Below are positions 1-9,247 of a stretch of DNA of 64,000 nucleotides, in pieces. The stretch lies in assembly GCF_002754245.1 (NCBI RefSeq), contig NZ_PEEX01000001.1:3514001-3578000 (forward strand). Reading direction: 5' to 3'. Below the pieces are notes generated by a model. It worked only from the letters and a program-made list of their open reading frames with translations, had not been told where the DNA came from and ran no database searches. A program made the position numbers and the translations under genes. Each line of letters starts with the position of its first letter. Position 1 is the stretch's first letter. The DNA is from Chryseobacterium sp. 52. Its GTDB lineage: Bacteria; Bacteroidota; Bacteroidia; Flavobacteriales; Weeksellaceae.

Positions 1-729
1 CAGGATAACTTTCAGAGAGAAAATGAAAGGATAATTGACAATATGTATTCCGGTCTGGAAAAAGGGGGAAGAATAAATAGGTTTCAGGAAAACTTCACCA
101 GCAAAATACATAACCTTTCCCGTGCCAGCGCTGCCGGATTAAAAATCCCTGAGACATTAGTAACGAACAGAATGGATGAATTATTAGATTTTTCTGTTGA
201 GCATCACGAAATCATCACAAAAGATATTGAATTCAATTCTTTCCATTTTCCATTTGGAGAAAATTCGCAGGTCTATATTCATCAGCCGGTTGTTAAACTT
301 TCCAAAGCTGACCTTGAAAATCAAAATATAAAGAATAAAGAAAAACAGTTTGCCCATTATTCCATGTATCAGCAGTATCTGGATAAAAAATATGAACTGC
401 GTATCTTTTATCTGAAAGGTAAATTCTATACAATGGCTATTTTCTCGCAGGCGAATGAAAAAACAAAAACTGATTTCAGAAATTATGATACCGAAAGGCC
501 TAACCGCTGTATTCCTTACCAGTTACCAGCAGAAACAGAAAAGAAAATAACAAAATTCATGAAGGATATTGATATGAACTGTGGCTCTATCGATATGATT
601 TACAGTCCTGAGGGAGAATATATCTTTTTAGAAGTTAACCCTGTGGGGCAATTCCAATGGCTTTCTAAAAGCTGCAACTATGATATTGAACGGCAAATTG
701 CTTTTGATCTTTTAAAAGAAGAAATATGA
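1..729 (+). CDS. gwsG: Grasp-with-spasm ATP-grasp peptide maturase, 5' truncated by window edge
   Basis: The frame is open from base 1, so the true start lies left of the window; an internal ATG at 43 is not needed. The protein has ATP-grasp features: a basic and acidic core (YLDKKYELRIFYLKGKFY), then a C-terminal metal-binding part (IDMIYSPEGEYIFLEVNP) with the E-x-N that ligates Mg in ATP-grasp ligases. Families of this type activate carboxylates of a precursor peptide and form ester or amide cross-links. The stop overlaps the next start by 4 bp (ATGA at 726), and a SPASM protein follows, which is the grasp-with-spasm arrangement. The precursor peptide is probably upstream, outside the window. 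Confidence 0.85.
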   Translation, partial: QDNFQRENERIIDNMYSGLEKGGRINRFQENFTSKIHNLSRASAAGLKIPETLVTNRMDELLDFSVEHHEIITKDIEFNSFHFPFGENSQVYIHQPVVKLSKADLENQNIKNKEKQFAHYSMYQQYLDKKYELRIFYLKGKFYTMAIFSQANEKTKTDFRNYDTERPNRCIPYQLPAETEKKITKFMKDIDMNCGSIDMIYSPEGEYIFLEVNPVGQFQWLSKSCNYDIERQIAFDLLKEEI

Positions 730-941
730 AAGAAGAACAGGAAAAAATAAAACTGGAAATACAAAGCTGGATAGAAGAAAACAAATACCAGCTATCTCCA
801 AACACAGATACCTGGAGTATAGAAGTCTATGAAAATGAAGATGCCGAATCTCCAGAGCCAATACAACTGGGAAAATACAATGCAGAAGTAACATCTACCG
901 ATCCTTTTTACAAGCCGTACTCTAAAACTTTTTTATTATAA
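726..941 (+). CDS. Small acidic protein between gwsG and gwsS
   Basis: 71 residues, overlapping gwsG by ATGA and ending 2 bp before gwsS starts, so it is translationally coupled inside the maturation operon. The protein is rich in Glu, has no signal peptide, no membrane segment and no Cys, and ends YKPYSKTFLL. I do not recognise the family. Position suggests a peptide-binding or partner subunit for the two enzymes, or an unusual substrate without a GG leader. The absence of a double-glycine site argues against an ordinary precursor. Function is inferred only from context. Confidence 0.7.
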   Translation: MKEEQEKIKLEIQSWIEENKYQLSPNTDTWSIEVYENEDAESPEPIQLGKYNAEVTSTDPFYKPYSKTFLL

Positions 942-943
942 TT

Positions 944-2053
944 ATGAATGATTTATTGCTTTTATACAGCCACTGCATCATTGTAAAAGGAATCTCCCGG
1001 GCTGTGATCTGTGACTTGCAGCGAAAAAAAATCCACCCTGTTCCCAATGCATTTGCAGAACTTTTTGAGGATGGAAGATATTTTAATGTCCCGGAAATAA
1101 TCTCCCAGCTAGATGCGGATGGGCAAGAGATTCTCAGTGATTATCTGAAATTTATAGAAGAAAACGAACTGGCTTTTTACTGTTCAGCCGGAGATCTGGA
1201 ACTTTTCCCAAAAATGCCCGAAGAATGGCTGTTTCCAGCAAAAATATCTCACTGTATTCTCGATGCAGATAACGATTTTTTTTACTTTGATGAGGATTTT
1301 CTACAACAATTGGAACCACTTTGCTGTAATTTTATCCAGTTTAGATTTTTTAAGGAAGCTTCCTGGTCTGAATTAAAAAGGATAATGGATATCATAAGTC
1401 CTTCACAAATAAAATCAGTCGAAATTATTCTGCCCTATAAGGAAGAAGATACTTTTTACCAAAATGTAGAATTATTAGTCACGAAATATAAAAAAATAAG
1501 TATTCTCACCGTAAGCGGCGCATCTGTATCAAAGATATATAAAGAAGGAAATTATGGCATAGGTTATATTATACAGACCGATACAAAGATCAACAGTGAA
1601 ATTCACTGCGGAGTTGTACACAGCAGTTTATTTTCTATCAATATTCCGGTCTATACCGAATCTTTAGCCCACAATACATGCCTTCACAGAAAAGTGGGTA
1701 TTGATAGCAAAGGGAATATCAAAAACTGTCCAAGTATGAAAGAAAATTTCGGGAATATCAAAAACAGTTCTTTAAAAAACGCTGTAGATCATCCTGAATT
1801 TCAAAAATACTGGAATATAACAAAAGACGAGATCATAAAATGTAAGGAATGTGAATTCCGACATGTCTGTACCGATTGCCGAGCTTATATCGATGATCCG
1901 GAGAATATATTTTCTGCTCCGCTTAAATGCGGCTACAATCCTTACACCTGCGAATGGGAAGAATGGAGCAACAATCCTTTAAAAGAAAAAGCAATACACC
2001 AGTACAGAATGCCGGATTTAGTCAAAAGCATTCCTTCTCCGAAAGCTAATTAA
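944..2053 (+). CDS. gwsS: Grasp-with-spasm SPASM-domain peptide maturase
   Basis: 369 residues. The C-terminal part carries a Cys-rich SPASM domain: NTCLHRKVG, then KNCPSM, then KCKECEFRHVCTDC and a last pair near LKCGYNPYTC, enough ligands for auxiliary Fe-S clusters. The N-terminal two thirds show no radical-SAM CxxxCxxC motif, as known for this family, so the protein probably acts as a substrate-binding or redox partner of GwsG and not as a classical radical SAM enzyme. It starts 2 bp after the small upstream gene, in one operon with gwsG. The terminal region 370 bp downstream is taken by a convergent gene. Confidence 0.85.
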   Translation: MNDLLLLYSHCIIVKGISRAVICDLQRKKIHPVPNAFAELFEDGRYFNVPEIISQLDADGQEILSDYLKFIEENELAFYCSAGDLELFPKMPEEWLFPAKISHCILDADNDFFYFDEDFLQQLEPLCCNFIQFRFFKEASWSELKRIMDIISPSQIKSVEIILPYKEEDTFYQNVELLVTKYKKISILTVSGASVSKIYKEGNYGIGYIIQTDTKINSEIHCGVVHSSLFSINIPVYTESLAHNTCLHRKVGIDSKGNIKNCPSMKENFGNIKNSSLKNAVDHPEFQKYWNITKDEIIKCKECEFRHVCTDCRAYIDDPENIFSAPLKCGYNPYTCEWEEWSNNPLKEKAIHQYRMPDLVKSIPSPKAN

Positions 2054-2067
2054 ATTAAAGATAATCT

Positions 2068-2604
2068 TCATCTGTTTTCCAGTTTCTGAATCATCTTTCT
2101 CAGCATAACCGGGACAATCAGTTGATGGAAAGGGCGTACAGGCAGAAAATATAAGATGCCGAGCCAGTTATGGTATTTCACTGTGGTAGAGATCGTTAAA
2201 TAATTTCCTTCATTGCTATTCTGTGCTTTATGATAAAGAAGAGAAACTCTGAAATCCAGGTGCTTATCATTTTCGCCCAGGATCATTTCGGTATCGGTCT
2301 TTTCGAATATTGTGAAAATTCCCACCTGCTCTCCTACTTCCATTTTACAATCTTCAGAGGGCAGCTTTTCATTCCTATTCACCCCTGTTTTCAACCCGAA
2401 CATTTTAACAATCCTGTTTCTGAAAGCAAACAGCTTCTTTCCCCATTGAGGACTGCTTGTGAAAAAGGTCTGCCCTATATCGGCAGTAGTGATCCTTTTG
2501 CCAATATTCAATACTTCTCCTGTAAAACTGTCTGTATAGTCAAATAATGCTTTTCCCTTTGATAAGACAGAGTCTTCCGGGAATTCAGTTTTTTCAATTT
2601 TCAT
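2068..2604 (-). CDS. DUF2867 domain-containing protein
   Basis: 178 residues from the ATG at 2604. An upstream in-frame ATG at 2661 would add 19 poorly conserved residues with an odd Cys/Thr-rich sequence, so I prefer the internal start (MKIEKTEFPEDS). The pattern matches DUF2867: LFAFRNRIVKMFGLK in the middle, GENDKHLDFRVSLLY, and the closing TTVKYHNWLGILYFLPVRPFH followed by MLRKM. Family members are soluble, of START-like or SRPBCC-like fold by prediction, often next to SDR-type genes; function is unknown. Transcribed towards gwsS, converging with it over a 14-bp gap. Confidence 0.75.
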   Translation of the reverse strand: MKIEKTEFPEDSVLSKGKALFDYTDSFTGEVLNIGKRITTADIGQTFFTSSPQWGKKLFAFRNRIVKMFGLKTGVNRNEKLPSEDCKMEVGEQVGIFTIFEKTDTEMILGENDKHLDFRVSLLYHKAQNSNEGNYLTISTTVKYHNWLGILYFLPVRPFHQLIVPVMLRKMIQKLENR

Positions 2605-3212
2605 GGTAGTCGTTTTTGGTGAAATTGTTTTGTTCTGGCAAATGTAAGTGGCCTGAGGCAAAAAGGAGATGAGCTTTCTCAGTTTTTGGTTAAAAAAAAT
2701 ATGATTATACCGTCTAACCTCTTACTATAGATTGCACTTAGCATTAACCCAGTTACACTTATTAGAAAAGGAGCAACACTTATCAATTCACACTTAAGGG
2801 AGTTTTAAAATCTCTTAATTTTATTTAAAACTAACAGATGCTACGGAGTATTCATGAAATACAATAAGTAGCTTCCTGGCAAAAAACTAACCAACCATAA
2901 AACTATTCCCTATGAAACTCAAAAACATTTCTCTAATTCATACCAGTCTCTTTTAACGGATCATAAAGCCTGTTTTCATTCAGCATATAGTATTCAAAAA
3001 ACATAAAAAAGTGTAATGCTGAAGTCATATCTGACCCCAATAAAAACTGGAGAAAATAAGGGCATAGCATCTAAAAAACCTTTGCATTTCCTAGTCACCC
3101 ATTTAAAATCATTTTATTATTTCAAGTGAATAATTAAAAATACGAACACCATCACATTATATTAATTTTAAAGTTTTTATTGGTTTTTGATTCACAAAAT
3201 CAATGTTATATT
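2605..3212. other. AT-rich intergenic region without a recognisable gene
   Basis: About 600 bp upstream of the divergent DUF2867 gene and the T9SS protein. It holds only very short reading frames (one of 14 codons starting at 2911). I see no tRNA, no clear hairpin terminator and no repeat. It probably contains the promoters of both flanking genes, although no perfect TAnnTTTG element is visible close to either start. Confidence 0.5.
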
Positions 3213-4463
3213 ATGAAAAGAATATATTTTTTAATGATGTGCTTATTATTAGGCATCATAACAACAAATGCGCAAATATCCTTAGACAGTCCTCCATGTA
3301 CTGATTTTAACAATCCTACAAATCCAGCCCCCAACTGGAATCCATCTCCCGGGAACAGTAACGTAGGAGTACAATTTGGGACCCCAAATGCTTTGGACGG
3401 CTCCCAATATCTTATATTAACTGATAAATCAGGAGGTTCATGGTATGAAAATACAACAGACTATAAAAGCTTAGGCAAAAAATTCCTCGGACTATGTCTC
3501 TATTTTGATTTCTACCTTCAGAATAGCGGGGGCAGTACAGCACCCCATCATCCTTATATTACCATTTCAGACGGTACCAATCATGCAACATTTATTGCTA
3601 ATGTTACTGTTACTCAAGGAAGCGGATGGGTACGTGTTAAAGCTCCTCTTCAACTGGCTAACGGCGGTCCTCTTCCAAGCAGTTCTGAAGGTACATGGAC
3701 AATGGCTACTCCCAATGCGGCCCTTTTTGACAATATCATGCTGAATACAGCATCATTGATCCTATCACCGGAAGTTACATCATCTCCATCGGAAATCGTC
3801 TATTTTGACAATGTTTGTGTGAAAGCCTGTGAAGATTGCTCAGCAGATTTTAAACTTGAAACCTCTTTCAGTACATTAACCAATACGGCAACAGCTAATT
3901 TAACTATCATTAATCCGATTCTTGTTTCTACTCCAAACAATCCAGGCAGTACGTATATGGTAAATTGGGGTGACGGCACTGCAACGCCTTATGTCATCTC
4001 AACATTGTCACATACCTATACCGCGTCAGGCACTTATACTATTTGTGTTACTGAAAAGAAAGGTAAAATGACCGTATGCACAAGATGCTTTACTTTCTGT
4101 TACTCATCAAGAAATACAGTCCCATCAAAAGACGGCAGCATAACGGATGTAAAATCACCGCTTCCCGAACTCCAGGCTATGGCAAAATCGGAACTTCAGG
4201 TAAATGAACAAAAGGATATTTTTTTAGTTCCTAATCCAGCCAAAAATTACGTGGATATACAGACGAATCTTTCAAAAAAAGAGCTGGTATCTGTAAGAAT
4301 TATTGATACTTCAGGTAAAGTCTTGCTCGAAAAATCAGAAAACCTGAATAGCGGACATCAGATGATGAAGCTGAATACTGAAAAACTTGTACAGGGAACT
4401 TATATTGTTGAAATTAAATCTAATCTTAAAACAAGTTCTCAGAAATTATTGATATCAAAATAA
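3213..4463 (+). CDS. Secreted PKD-like protein with T9SS type A sorting domain
   Basis: 416 residues from the ATG at 3213, chosen because it gives a clean signal peptide (MKRIYFLMMCLLLGIITTNA, cleavage before QIS); an upstream ATG would place 11 polar residues before it. Order: signal peptide; a beta-rich region with LEISxF-like carbohydrate-module look (residues 25-215); a PKD-type domain with VNWGDGTATPYV and SHTYTASGTYTI; and a C-terminal sorting domain starting FLVPNPAKNYVDI and ending GTYIVEIKS. The last domain directs export by the type IX system and anchoring or release at the surface. Ligand unknown. Confidence 0.85.
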   Translation: MKRIYFLMMCLLLGIITTNAQISLDSPPCTDFNNPTNPAPNWNPSPGNSNVGVQFGTPNALDGSQYLILTDKSGGSWYENTTDYKSLGKKFLGLCLYFDFYLQNSGGSTAPHHPYITISDGTNHATFIANVTVTQGSGWVRVKAPLQLANGGPLPSSSEGTWTMATPNAALFDNIMLNTASLILSPEVTSSPSEIVYFDNVCVKACEDCSADFKLETSFSTLTNTATANLTIINPILVSTPNNPGSTYMVNWGDGTATPYVISTLSHTYTASGTYTICVTEKKGKMTVCTRCFTFCYSSRNTVPSKDGSITDVKSPLPELQAMAKSELQVNEQKDIFLVPNPAKNYVDIQTNLSKKELVSVRIIDTSGKVLLEKSENLNSGHQMMKLNTEKLVQGTYIVEIKSNLKTSSQKLLISK

Positions 4464-4490
4464 AATAAGTTATTCTAAAATTAAAAACTG

Positions 4491-4520
4491 AAAGACTGCT
4501 CTTGTTTGGGCAGTCTTTTT
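4491..4520 (+). terminator. Rho-independent terminator after the T9SS protein
   Basis: Stem AAAGACTGC / GCAGTCTTT (4491-4499 with 4510-4518), loop of about 10 nt, followed by TTTTTG. It lies 28 bp after the stop codon of the secreted protein. Confidence 0.75.
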
Positions 4521-4583
4521 GTTTGATTCCTGCTCTTAGATTGCAAAAAATAAATTAAATTCGGGGAAACAAAATTGATCTTC

Positions 4584-5732
4584 ATGATACAACTTCCTTT
4601 ATCTAAACTTTCTAATGTAGGAACAACCATTTTCAGCCAGATGACCCAATTGGCCAATGAAAATGAAGCCATCAACCTTTCTCAGGGATTTCCGGATTTC
4701 ATGCCGGATTCTGAATTACTTGATCATGTAGAGCATTTCATAAAAAAAGGATTCAATCAGTATGCTCCGCTCGGAGGAATGATGCCGTTAAAGGAAGAAA
4801 TTGCCAGAAAAATTGAGAACAGTCACCAGGCTGTTTATCATCCGGATTCTGAGATAACAGTTACAGCAGGAGGTACCCAGGCTATTTTTACAGCCATTGC
4901 TACTTTTGTAAAAAAAGAGGATGAAGTAATCATATTTGAACCTGCTTATGATTGCTATGAACCCACTGTAGAGCTTTTTGGAGGAATCGTAAAACGCTTT
5001 GAAATGAAAGCTCCGGATTATGAAATTGACTGGAATACCGTAAAAGGTCTTGTGAGTGACAAAACCAAAATGATCATCATTAATAACCCAAATAATCCTT
5101 CAGGAAAGATTTTAAAAGAAAATGACCTGCAGGAACTGGTTAATATTGTAAAAGACACTTCTATTCTTATTCTGAGTGATGAAGTATACGAGAATATCGT
5201 GTTTGATGGAAAACAGCATTTAAGCATCTGTCAATATCCTGAACTTAAAGAAAGAAGCTTACTCGTTGCTTCATTCGGAAAACTTTTCCATGTTACAGGC
5301 TGGAAAACGGGTTATTGTGCAGCGCCAAAAAATCTTACCGATGAATTCCGGAAGGTACATCAGTTCAATGTTTTCTGTGTGAATACGCCGGTTCAGCTGG
5401 CTCTTGCGGAATACATGAAAAATGATGAGCATTATACCCACCTGAATGCATTCTTCCAGGAAAAGAGAGACTTTTTAAGAAAAGGTCTTGCAGGTACATC
5501 ATTTGGTCTTCTGGATTGTGAGGGAACTTATTTCCAGGCGCTGACGTATGATAAAATTTCTGATAAAAATGATTTTGATTTCGCTTCTGAACTGACAATC
5601 AATCATAAAGTGGCAAGTGTTCCTTTTTCTTCATTTTATAAAAACAAAAGGAATGATCATGTGATCAGATTATGTTTTGCAAAAAAACAGGAGACCTTAG
5701 AAAGAGCAATAGAAAACCTTTCCAGACTCTAA
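4584..5732 (+). CDS. PLP-dependent aminotransferase (methionine/kynurenine aminotransferase type)
   Basis: 382 residues from the ATG at 4584; a TTG at 4575 would add three residues. Fold type I class I/II aminotransferase: INLSQGFPDF near the N-terminus, AGGTQAIF for phosphate binding, the NNPNNPSGK motif for the PLP pyridine side, SDEVYENIVF, and the Schiff-base lysine in SFGKLFHVTGWK. The combination NLSQGFPDF with FGKLFHVTGWK is typical of the YbdL-like methionine aminotransferases. It catalyses transamination of methionine or aromatic amino acids with a 2-oxo acid. Converges on the cardiolipin synthase gene with only 3 bp between stops. Confidence 0.88.
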   Translation: MIQLPLSKLSNVGTTIFSQMTQLANENEAINLSQGFPDFMPDSELLDHVEHFIKKGFNQYAPLGGMMPLKEEIARKIENSHQAVYHPDSEITVTAGGTQAIFTAIATFVKKEDEVIIFEPAYDCYEPTVELFGGIVKRFEMKAPDYEIDWNTVKGLVSDKTKMIIINNPNNPSGKILKENDLQELVNIVKDTSILILSDEVYENIVFDGKQHLSICQYPELKERSLLVASFGKLFHVTGWKTGYCAAPKNLTDEFRKVHQFNVFCVNTPVQLALAEYMKNDEHYTHLNAFFQEKRDFLRKGLAGTSFGLLDCEGTYFQALTYDKISDKNDFDFASELTINHKVASVPFSSFYKNKRNDHVIRLCFAKKQETLERAIENLSRL

Positions 5733-5735
5733 TCT

Positions 5736-7208
5736 TTATATCAGCGGAGAAAGCAGTCTGGCCAGATGTTCAAAGAAGATTTTGTATTTTGGCCTTTTTC
5801 TCCAGGATTCCAATAGAATTTCTTCACAGTCATTCATATCTTCAATAAACAAATTCTGAAGCGTTTTGTTGATCTTTTCATCAAAAACCAAGGCATTGAC
5901 TTCAAAATTCAGTTCCTGACTTCTTACATCCATATTTGCCGTTCCCACGGATGAAACACAATCGTCTATAATCATCGTTTTAGCATGGAGAAAGCCTTTT
6001 TTGTAAAAGAAAACCCTTACGTTACTTTCCAGAAGTTCTTCGTAATAAGAATAAGCTGCTGCGTTGACTATCACAGAATCACCGGATTTAGGAACCATAA
6101 GCCTTACGTCAACTCCGGAAACAGCGGCTTGTTTTATCGCATTCAGTACCGTCTCAACGGGAATAAAATAGGGCGTAACAATATATATTCTTTTTTTAGC
6201 GGAAAGTACTGCTGAAGTGGTACTCAACATAATGGAAGGCTTGGTATCCGGTCCGCTGGCTGCTGTCTGAATAAGAGAACTCCCCTCCTCTTCACTTTGA
6301 TGCGCAAAATAAAGCGGAGAGATCTCAGGAACTTTTTCCGTTGCAAAAATCCAGTTGCTGAAAAATAAAAACTGAAAATAAAAAGCGGCTTCTCCTTTAA
6401 TATACAGATGAACATCCCTCCAGTACTGCTTTGGATTTGGGTTAATATATTTATCTGAAACATTGATTCCTCCTGTAAAAACCTCTGATCCGTCTACAAT
6501 AATAATCTTTCTGTGATCTCTGTAATTGACCCTGTTGGCCAGAAGCCTGAATGTAATTTTATTAACAGGAGATACTTCTACACCGCCTTCTTTTAATCTT
6601 TTCAAAAGCTTCTTCCCTATTTTTCCGCTGCCCATATCATCATAGAGAAAACGTACGATCACTCCTTGTTCCGCTTTTTTAATCAGAAGATCAGCAAGCT
6701 TGTTTCCTATTTCATCATTATCATAAATGTAATACTCCAAATGGATATGATGGACAGCTCCTGCAAGAACTTCAAAAACTTTTTCAAATTTCCGTTCTCC
6801 GTTGATCAGAACTTCTGCTTGATTTCCTTGTGACAGCGGAGAATGACCGGCATTATACAGGAAATTGACTGTCGTCAGAAAGGTATTTATTTCCTCTTTA
6901 TGCTTTTCCAGTGTTTTATGATGTGTTTCCCTGATATAAGTACTTACCGCCTGATACACCTGTTCATTCCTTTCAATTTTAAAAGTATAAAATTTGTTTT
7001 TTCTATAATTAACCCCAAAAACAAAATAGATGATAATTCCCACCACCGGAAGAAAAATGATGAGCATGAGATAAGCCAGTGTTTTGCTCGTGTTTCGGGT
7101 ATCCATAATAATTTTCCCGGCCAGAAAAATAATCCCGACAAGATAAAGAGCTTCAAGCCCGAGAAGTAAATAAGGAAACTGACTGAAAAACTCTTTAATC
7201 ATACTCAT
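5736..7208 (-). CDS. cls: Cardiolipin synthase (phospholipase D superfamily)
   Basis: 490 residues, normal for bacterial Cls. Two N-terminal membrane helices (FPYLLLGLEALYLVGIIFLA and YLMLIIFLPVVGIIIYFVFG), then two HKD active sites: HRKIIIVDG near residue 225 and HAKTMIIDD near residue 405, each followed by GG/GTANMD-type sequences. The enzyme condenses two phosphatidylglycerol molecules to cardiolipin at the inner membrane. Two in-frame starts two codons apart (7208 and 7202) cannot be separated. It stands alone, with a shared hairpin between it and the neighbouring SDR gene. Confidence 0.92.
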   Translation of the reverse strand: MSMIKEFFSQFPYLLLGLEALYLVGIIFLAGKIIMDTRNTSKTLAYLMLIIFLPVVGIIIYFVFGVNYRKNKFYTFKIERNEQVYQAVSTYIRETHHKTLEKHKEEINTFLTTVNFLYNAGHSPLSQGNQAEVLINGERKFEKVFEVLAGAVHHIHLEYYIYDNDEIGNKLADLLIKKAEQGVIVRFLYDDMGSGKIGKKLLKRLKEGGVEVSPVNKITFRLLANRVNYRDHRKIIIVDGSEVFTGGINVSDKYINPNPKQYWRDVHLYIKGEAAFYFQFLFFSNWIFATEKVPEISPLYFAHQSEEEGSSLIQTAASGPDTKPSIMLSTTSAVLSAKKRIYIVTPYFIPVETVLNAIKQAAVSGVDVRLMVPKSGDSVIVNAAAYSYYEELLESNVRVFFYKKGFLHAKTMIIDDCVSSVGTANMDVRSQELNFEVNALVFDEKINKTLQNLFIEDMNDCEEILLESWRKRPKYKIFFEHLARLLSPLI

Positions 7209-7241
7209 GAACTTTGTGGATAATAAAGATAGTGAAAAAGC

Positions 7242-7279
7242 AAAAGGGTAAAAAGATGAATTTACCTTTTTACCCTTTA
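7242..7279 (-). terminator. Hairpin terminator downstream of the SDR gene
   Basis: Near-perfect stem AAAGGGTAAAAAG / CTTTTTACCCTTT with a 10-nt loop. Read on the minus strand it follows the SDR stop by about 20 bp and is followed by a short U-rich stretch. Confidence 0.65.
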
Positions 7280-7298
7280 GTTTTTTAGCGTTTATATC

Positions 7299-8063
7299 TT
7301 ATAAAAACATTCCACCGGAAGCTTCTATTCTCTGTCCGTTGATCCATCCTGCATCTTCAGTACACAGGAATGCTACCACCCCTCCGATATCATCCGGAAG
7401 TCCTGCTCTTCCCAAAGCTGTAATACCGGATATCATTGAGTTTATATTTTCATCATCTCTGGTTCTTCCGCCTCCGAAATCTGTTTCTATAGCTCCGGGT
7501 GCTATAACATTGGCCTTGATTTTACGAGGTCCCAGCTCTTTCGCCATGTATTTTGTAAGCATTTCAACACCTGCTTTCATAGAGCCGTAAACGGATGATC
7601 CCGGTAACGCAAATCTTGCGAGTCCGGATGAAATATTAATAATTCCTCCACCGTCATTCATGAAAGGAATCATTTTCTGTGTCAGAAAGAAAACTCCTTT
7701 GAAATGTACATTAACCATATCATCAAACTGCTCTTCTGTTGTTTCTCTGATAGGAGAATATAAAGCTGTCCCTGCATTATTAATAAGGAAATCAATGTTT
7801 GAGCTTTCTGTTTCATTTTCCAGATGATCCGTCACGTTTTTCACAAATGCATCAAAGCTCTTGATATCTCTTGTATCCAATTGGAAGGCAATAGCATTCC
7901 GGCCTATTGATTTTATCTCATTAACTACAGACTCAGCTTCTTCCCTGCTGTTTTTATAAGTGATGATGACATCCAATCCTTTTTGGGCAATCTTAAGAGC
8001 TGCATTTTTTCCAAGTCCGCGGCTTCCACCGGTTACTAATGCAATTTTTGTTTTTGTATTCAT
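7299..8063 (-). CDS. SDR family NAD(P)-dependent oxidoreductase
   Basis: 254 residues. Classical short-chain dehydrogenase: cofactor motif TGGSRGLGKN at residues 11-20, NNAGTAL, catalytic Ser in INISSGLA, YGSMKAG with the catalytic Tyr and Lys, and a C-terminal substrate loop. Asp/Arg context after beta-2 (ITYKNSREEA) is more like an NADP-type enzyme. Substrate unknown. It lies 99 bp downstream of an AraC-type regulator on the same strand, a common pairing in which the regulator controls the oxidoreductase. Confidence 0.88.
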   Translation of the reverse strand: MNTKTKIALVTGGSRGLGKNAALKIAQKGLDVIITYKNSREEAESVVNEIKSIGRNAIAFQLDTRDIKSFDAFVKNVTDHLENETESSNIDFLINNAGTALYSPIRETTEEQFDDMVNVHFKGVFFLTQKMIPFMNDGGGIINISSGLARFALPGSSVYGSMKAGVEMLTKYMAKELGPRKIKANVIAPGAIETDFGGGRTRDDENINSMISGITALGRAGLPDDIGGVVAFLCTEDAGWINGQRIEASGGMFL

Positions 8064-8162
8064 TTTTTATATTATTTATTTTAAATATTTAATGGTACAA
8101 AGTTGAAGAATTTTGCAGGGAAAACCTTTGCCTGAATCAATCTGAAATTTGCAAAATTCAAA

Positions 8163-9101
8163 TCAAGAGCGGAATTCCATCGGGGTAAACGATGTTTTTC
8201 TTTTAAAAAAGTTGGAAAAGTGAGCTATTTCTTCAAAACCCAGTGCATAAGAAACCTCAGAAACATTCCATTTGGTCTGTCGGAGCAGGATCTTAGCTTC
8301 CTGAACCATACGGTCTGCAATAAATTCTGTCGTTGTCTTTCCGGTACTTTCTTTTAATTTTTTATTCAAATAATTCACATGAACAGCAAGTCTGTCTGCA
8401 TAATCTTTTGCTGTCTTCAACTGAAGCCTCTGGTCTGAGGATTCAATAGGAAACTGCCTTTCCAGAAGTTCTATAAATAAGGAGACCACTCTTAATGAAG
8501 CGTCATTTGAAGTAGAAAGTTTGGCTGCAGGCTGAAGTTTTTGTCCATAATGAATCAGCTCCAGAACATAATTTCTGATGAGATCATATTTGAACACATA
8601 ATCGGAAGCTATTTCCTTTTTTATTTTTGTAAAAAGAGTTTCTATTTCATCCGCCAATTCGTCTTCAATCTCAAATAACGGAACATTTCCAGGTTGAAAA
8701 ATAGGCAGCTCTTCCAAAGAAAACTGAGATTGTGCTTTGATGAAAAAGTCTTCTGTAAATACACAAAAACTTCCTGACTGATCGGGATCTTCGGGAACCC
8801 AATGGTAGGGAACTTTCGGAGTGGCAAACAATAAAGCATTTTTCTTTATGGCAATAATTTTGTCAGCATATTCAGCTCTGTTTCGTCCTCTGATCAGACT
8901 GATTTTATAGTATTTTCGTCTGTTATAGGGCATTTCTGATATTGTTCTTGCCCTTTCTATGGTTTGCCTGATATCGAATACATTAAAGTGACCAATATCT
9001 TTATGAAGCCCTTTTGGAAAAATACTTTCAAGATCTTTTCCCAGTTTGGCTGTCATTTCTTTATAAAAATCTTCAAGGGATGCATGAGTTATCTTTTCCA
9101 T
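8163..9101 (-). CDS. AraC family transcriptional regulator
   Basis: 312 residues. N-terminal sensing half contains YNRRKYYKISLIRG and FATPKVPYHWVPED, as in AraC/XylS relatives of Bacteroidota. The C-terminal 100 residues form two helix-turn-helix motifs: KTAKDYADRLAVHVNYLNKK and VSEVSYALGFEEIAHFSNFF followed by KRKTSFTPMEFR. It is a paralogue of the regulator at 46304-47218, sharing the YNRR-YYK and PYxW segments. Likely controls the SDR gene downstream; ligand unknown. Confidence 0.9.
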   Translation of the reverse strand: MEKITHASLEDFYKEMTAKLGKDLESIFPKGLHKDIGHFNVFDIRQTIERARTISEMPYNRRKYYKISLIRGRNRAEYADKIIAIKKNALLFATPKVPYHWVPEDPDQSGSFCVFTEDFFIKAQSQFSLEELPIFQPGNVPLFEIEDELADEIETLFTKIKKEIASDYVFKYDLIRNYVLELIHYGQKLQPAAKLSTSNDASLRVVSLFIELLERQFPIESSDQRLQLKTAKDYADRLAVHVNYLNKKLKESTGKTTTEFIADRMVQEAKILLRQTKWNVSEVSYALGFEEIAHFSNFFKRKTSFTPMEFRS

Positions 9102-9121
9102 AACTGACCGTTTGTAAAATT

Positions 9122-9129
9122 CAAATATA
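9122..9129 (-). promoter_or_regulatory. Bacteroidota -7 element upstream of the AraC gene
   Basis: CAAATATA on the plus strand is TATATTTG on the minus strand, an exact match to TAnnTTTG, 21 bp upstream of the AraC start at 9101. No TTG -33 element is seen at the usual distance, so the promoter may be weak or activated. Confidence 0.5.
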
Positions 9130-9247
9130 CAAAGTTAAGAGGATTTGAAAATATAAAAAAATACCTTACTTTTTTCTACATCAAGTGATATACATTTATT
9201 TATTTTTCTTACCTTAGTTCATAACTAACATACTAAAAATCAAAACA

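Noticed and set aside
2911..2955. 14-codon frame MKLKNISLIHTSLF, thought of as a truncated precursor peptide
   Set aside because: Too short, no GG site and no Cys; nothing in the surroundings supports it.
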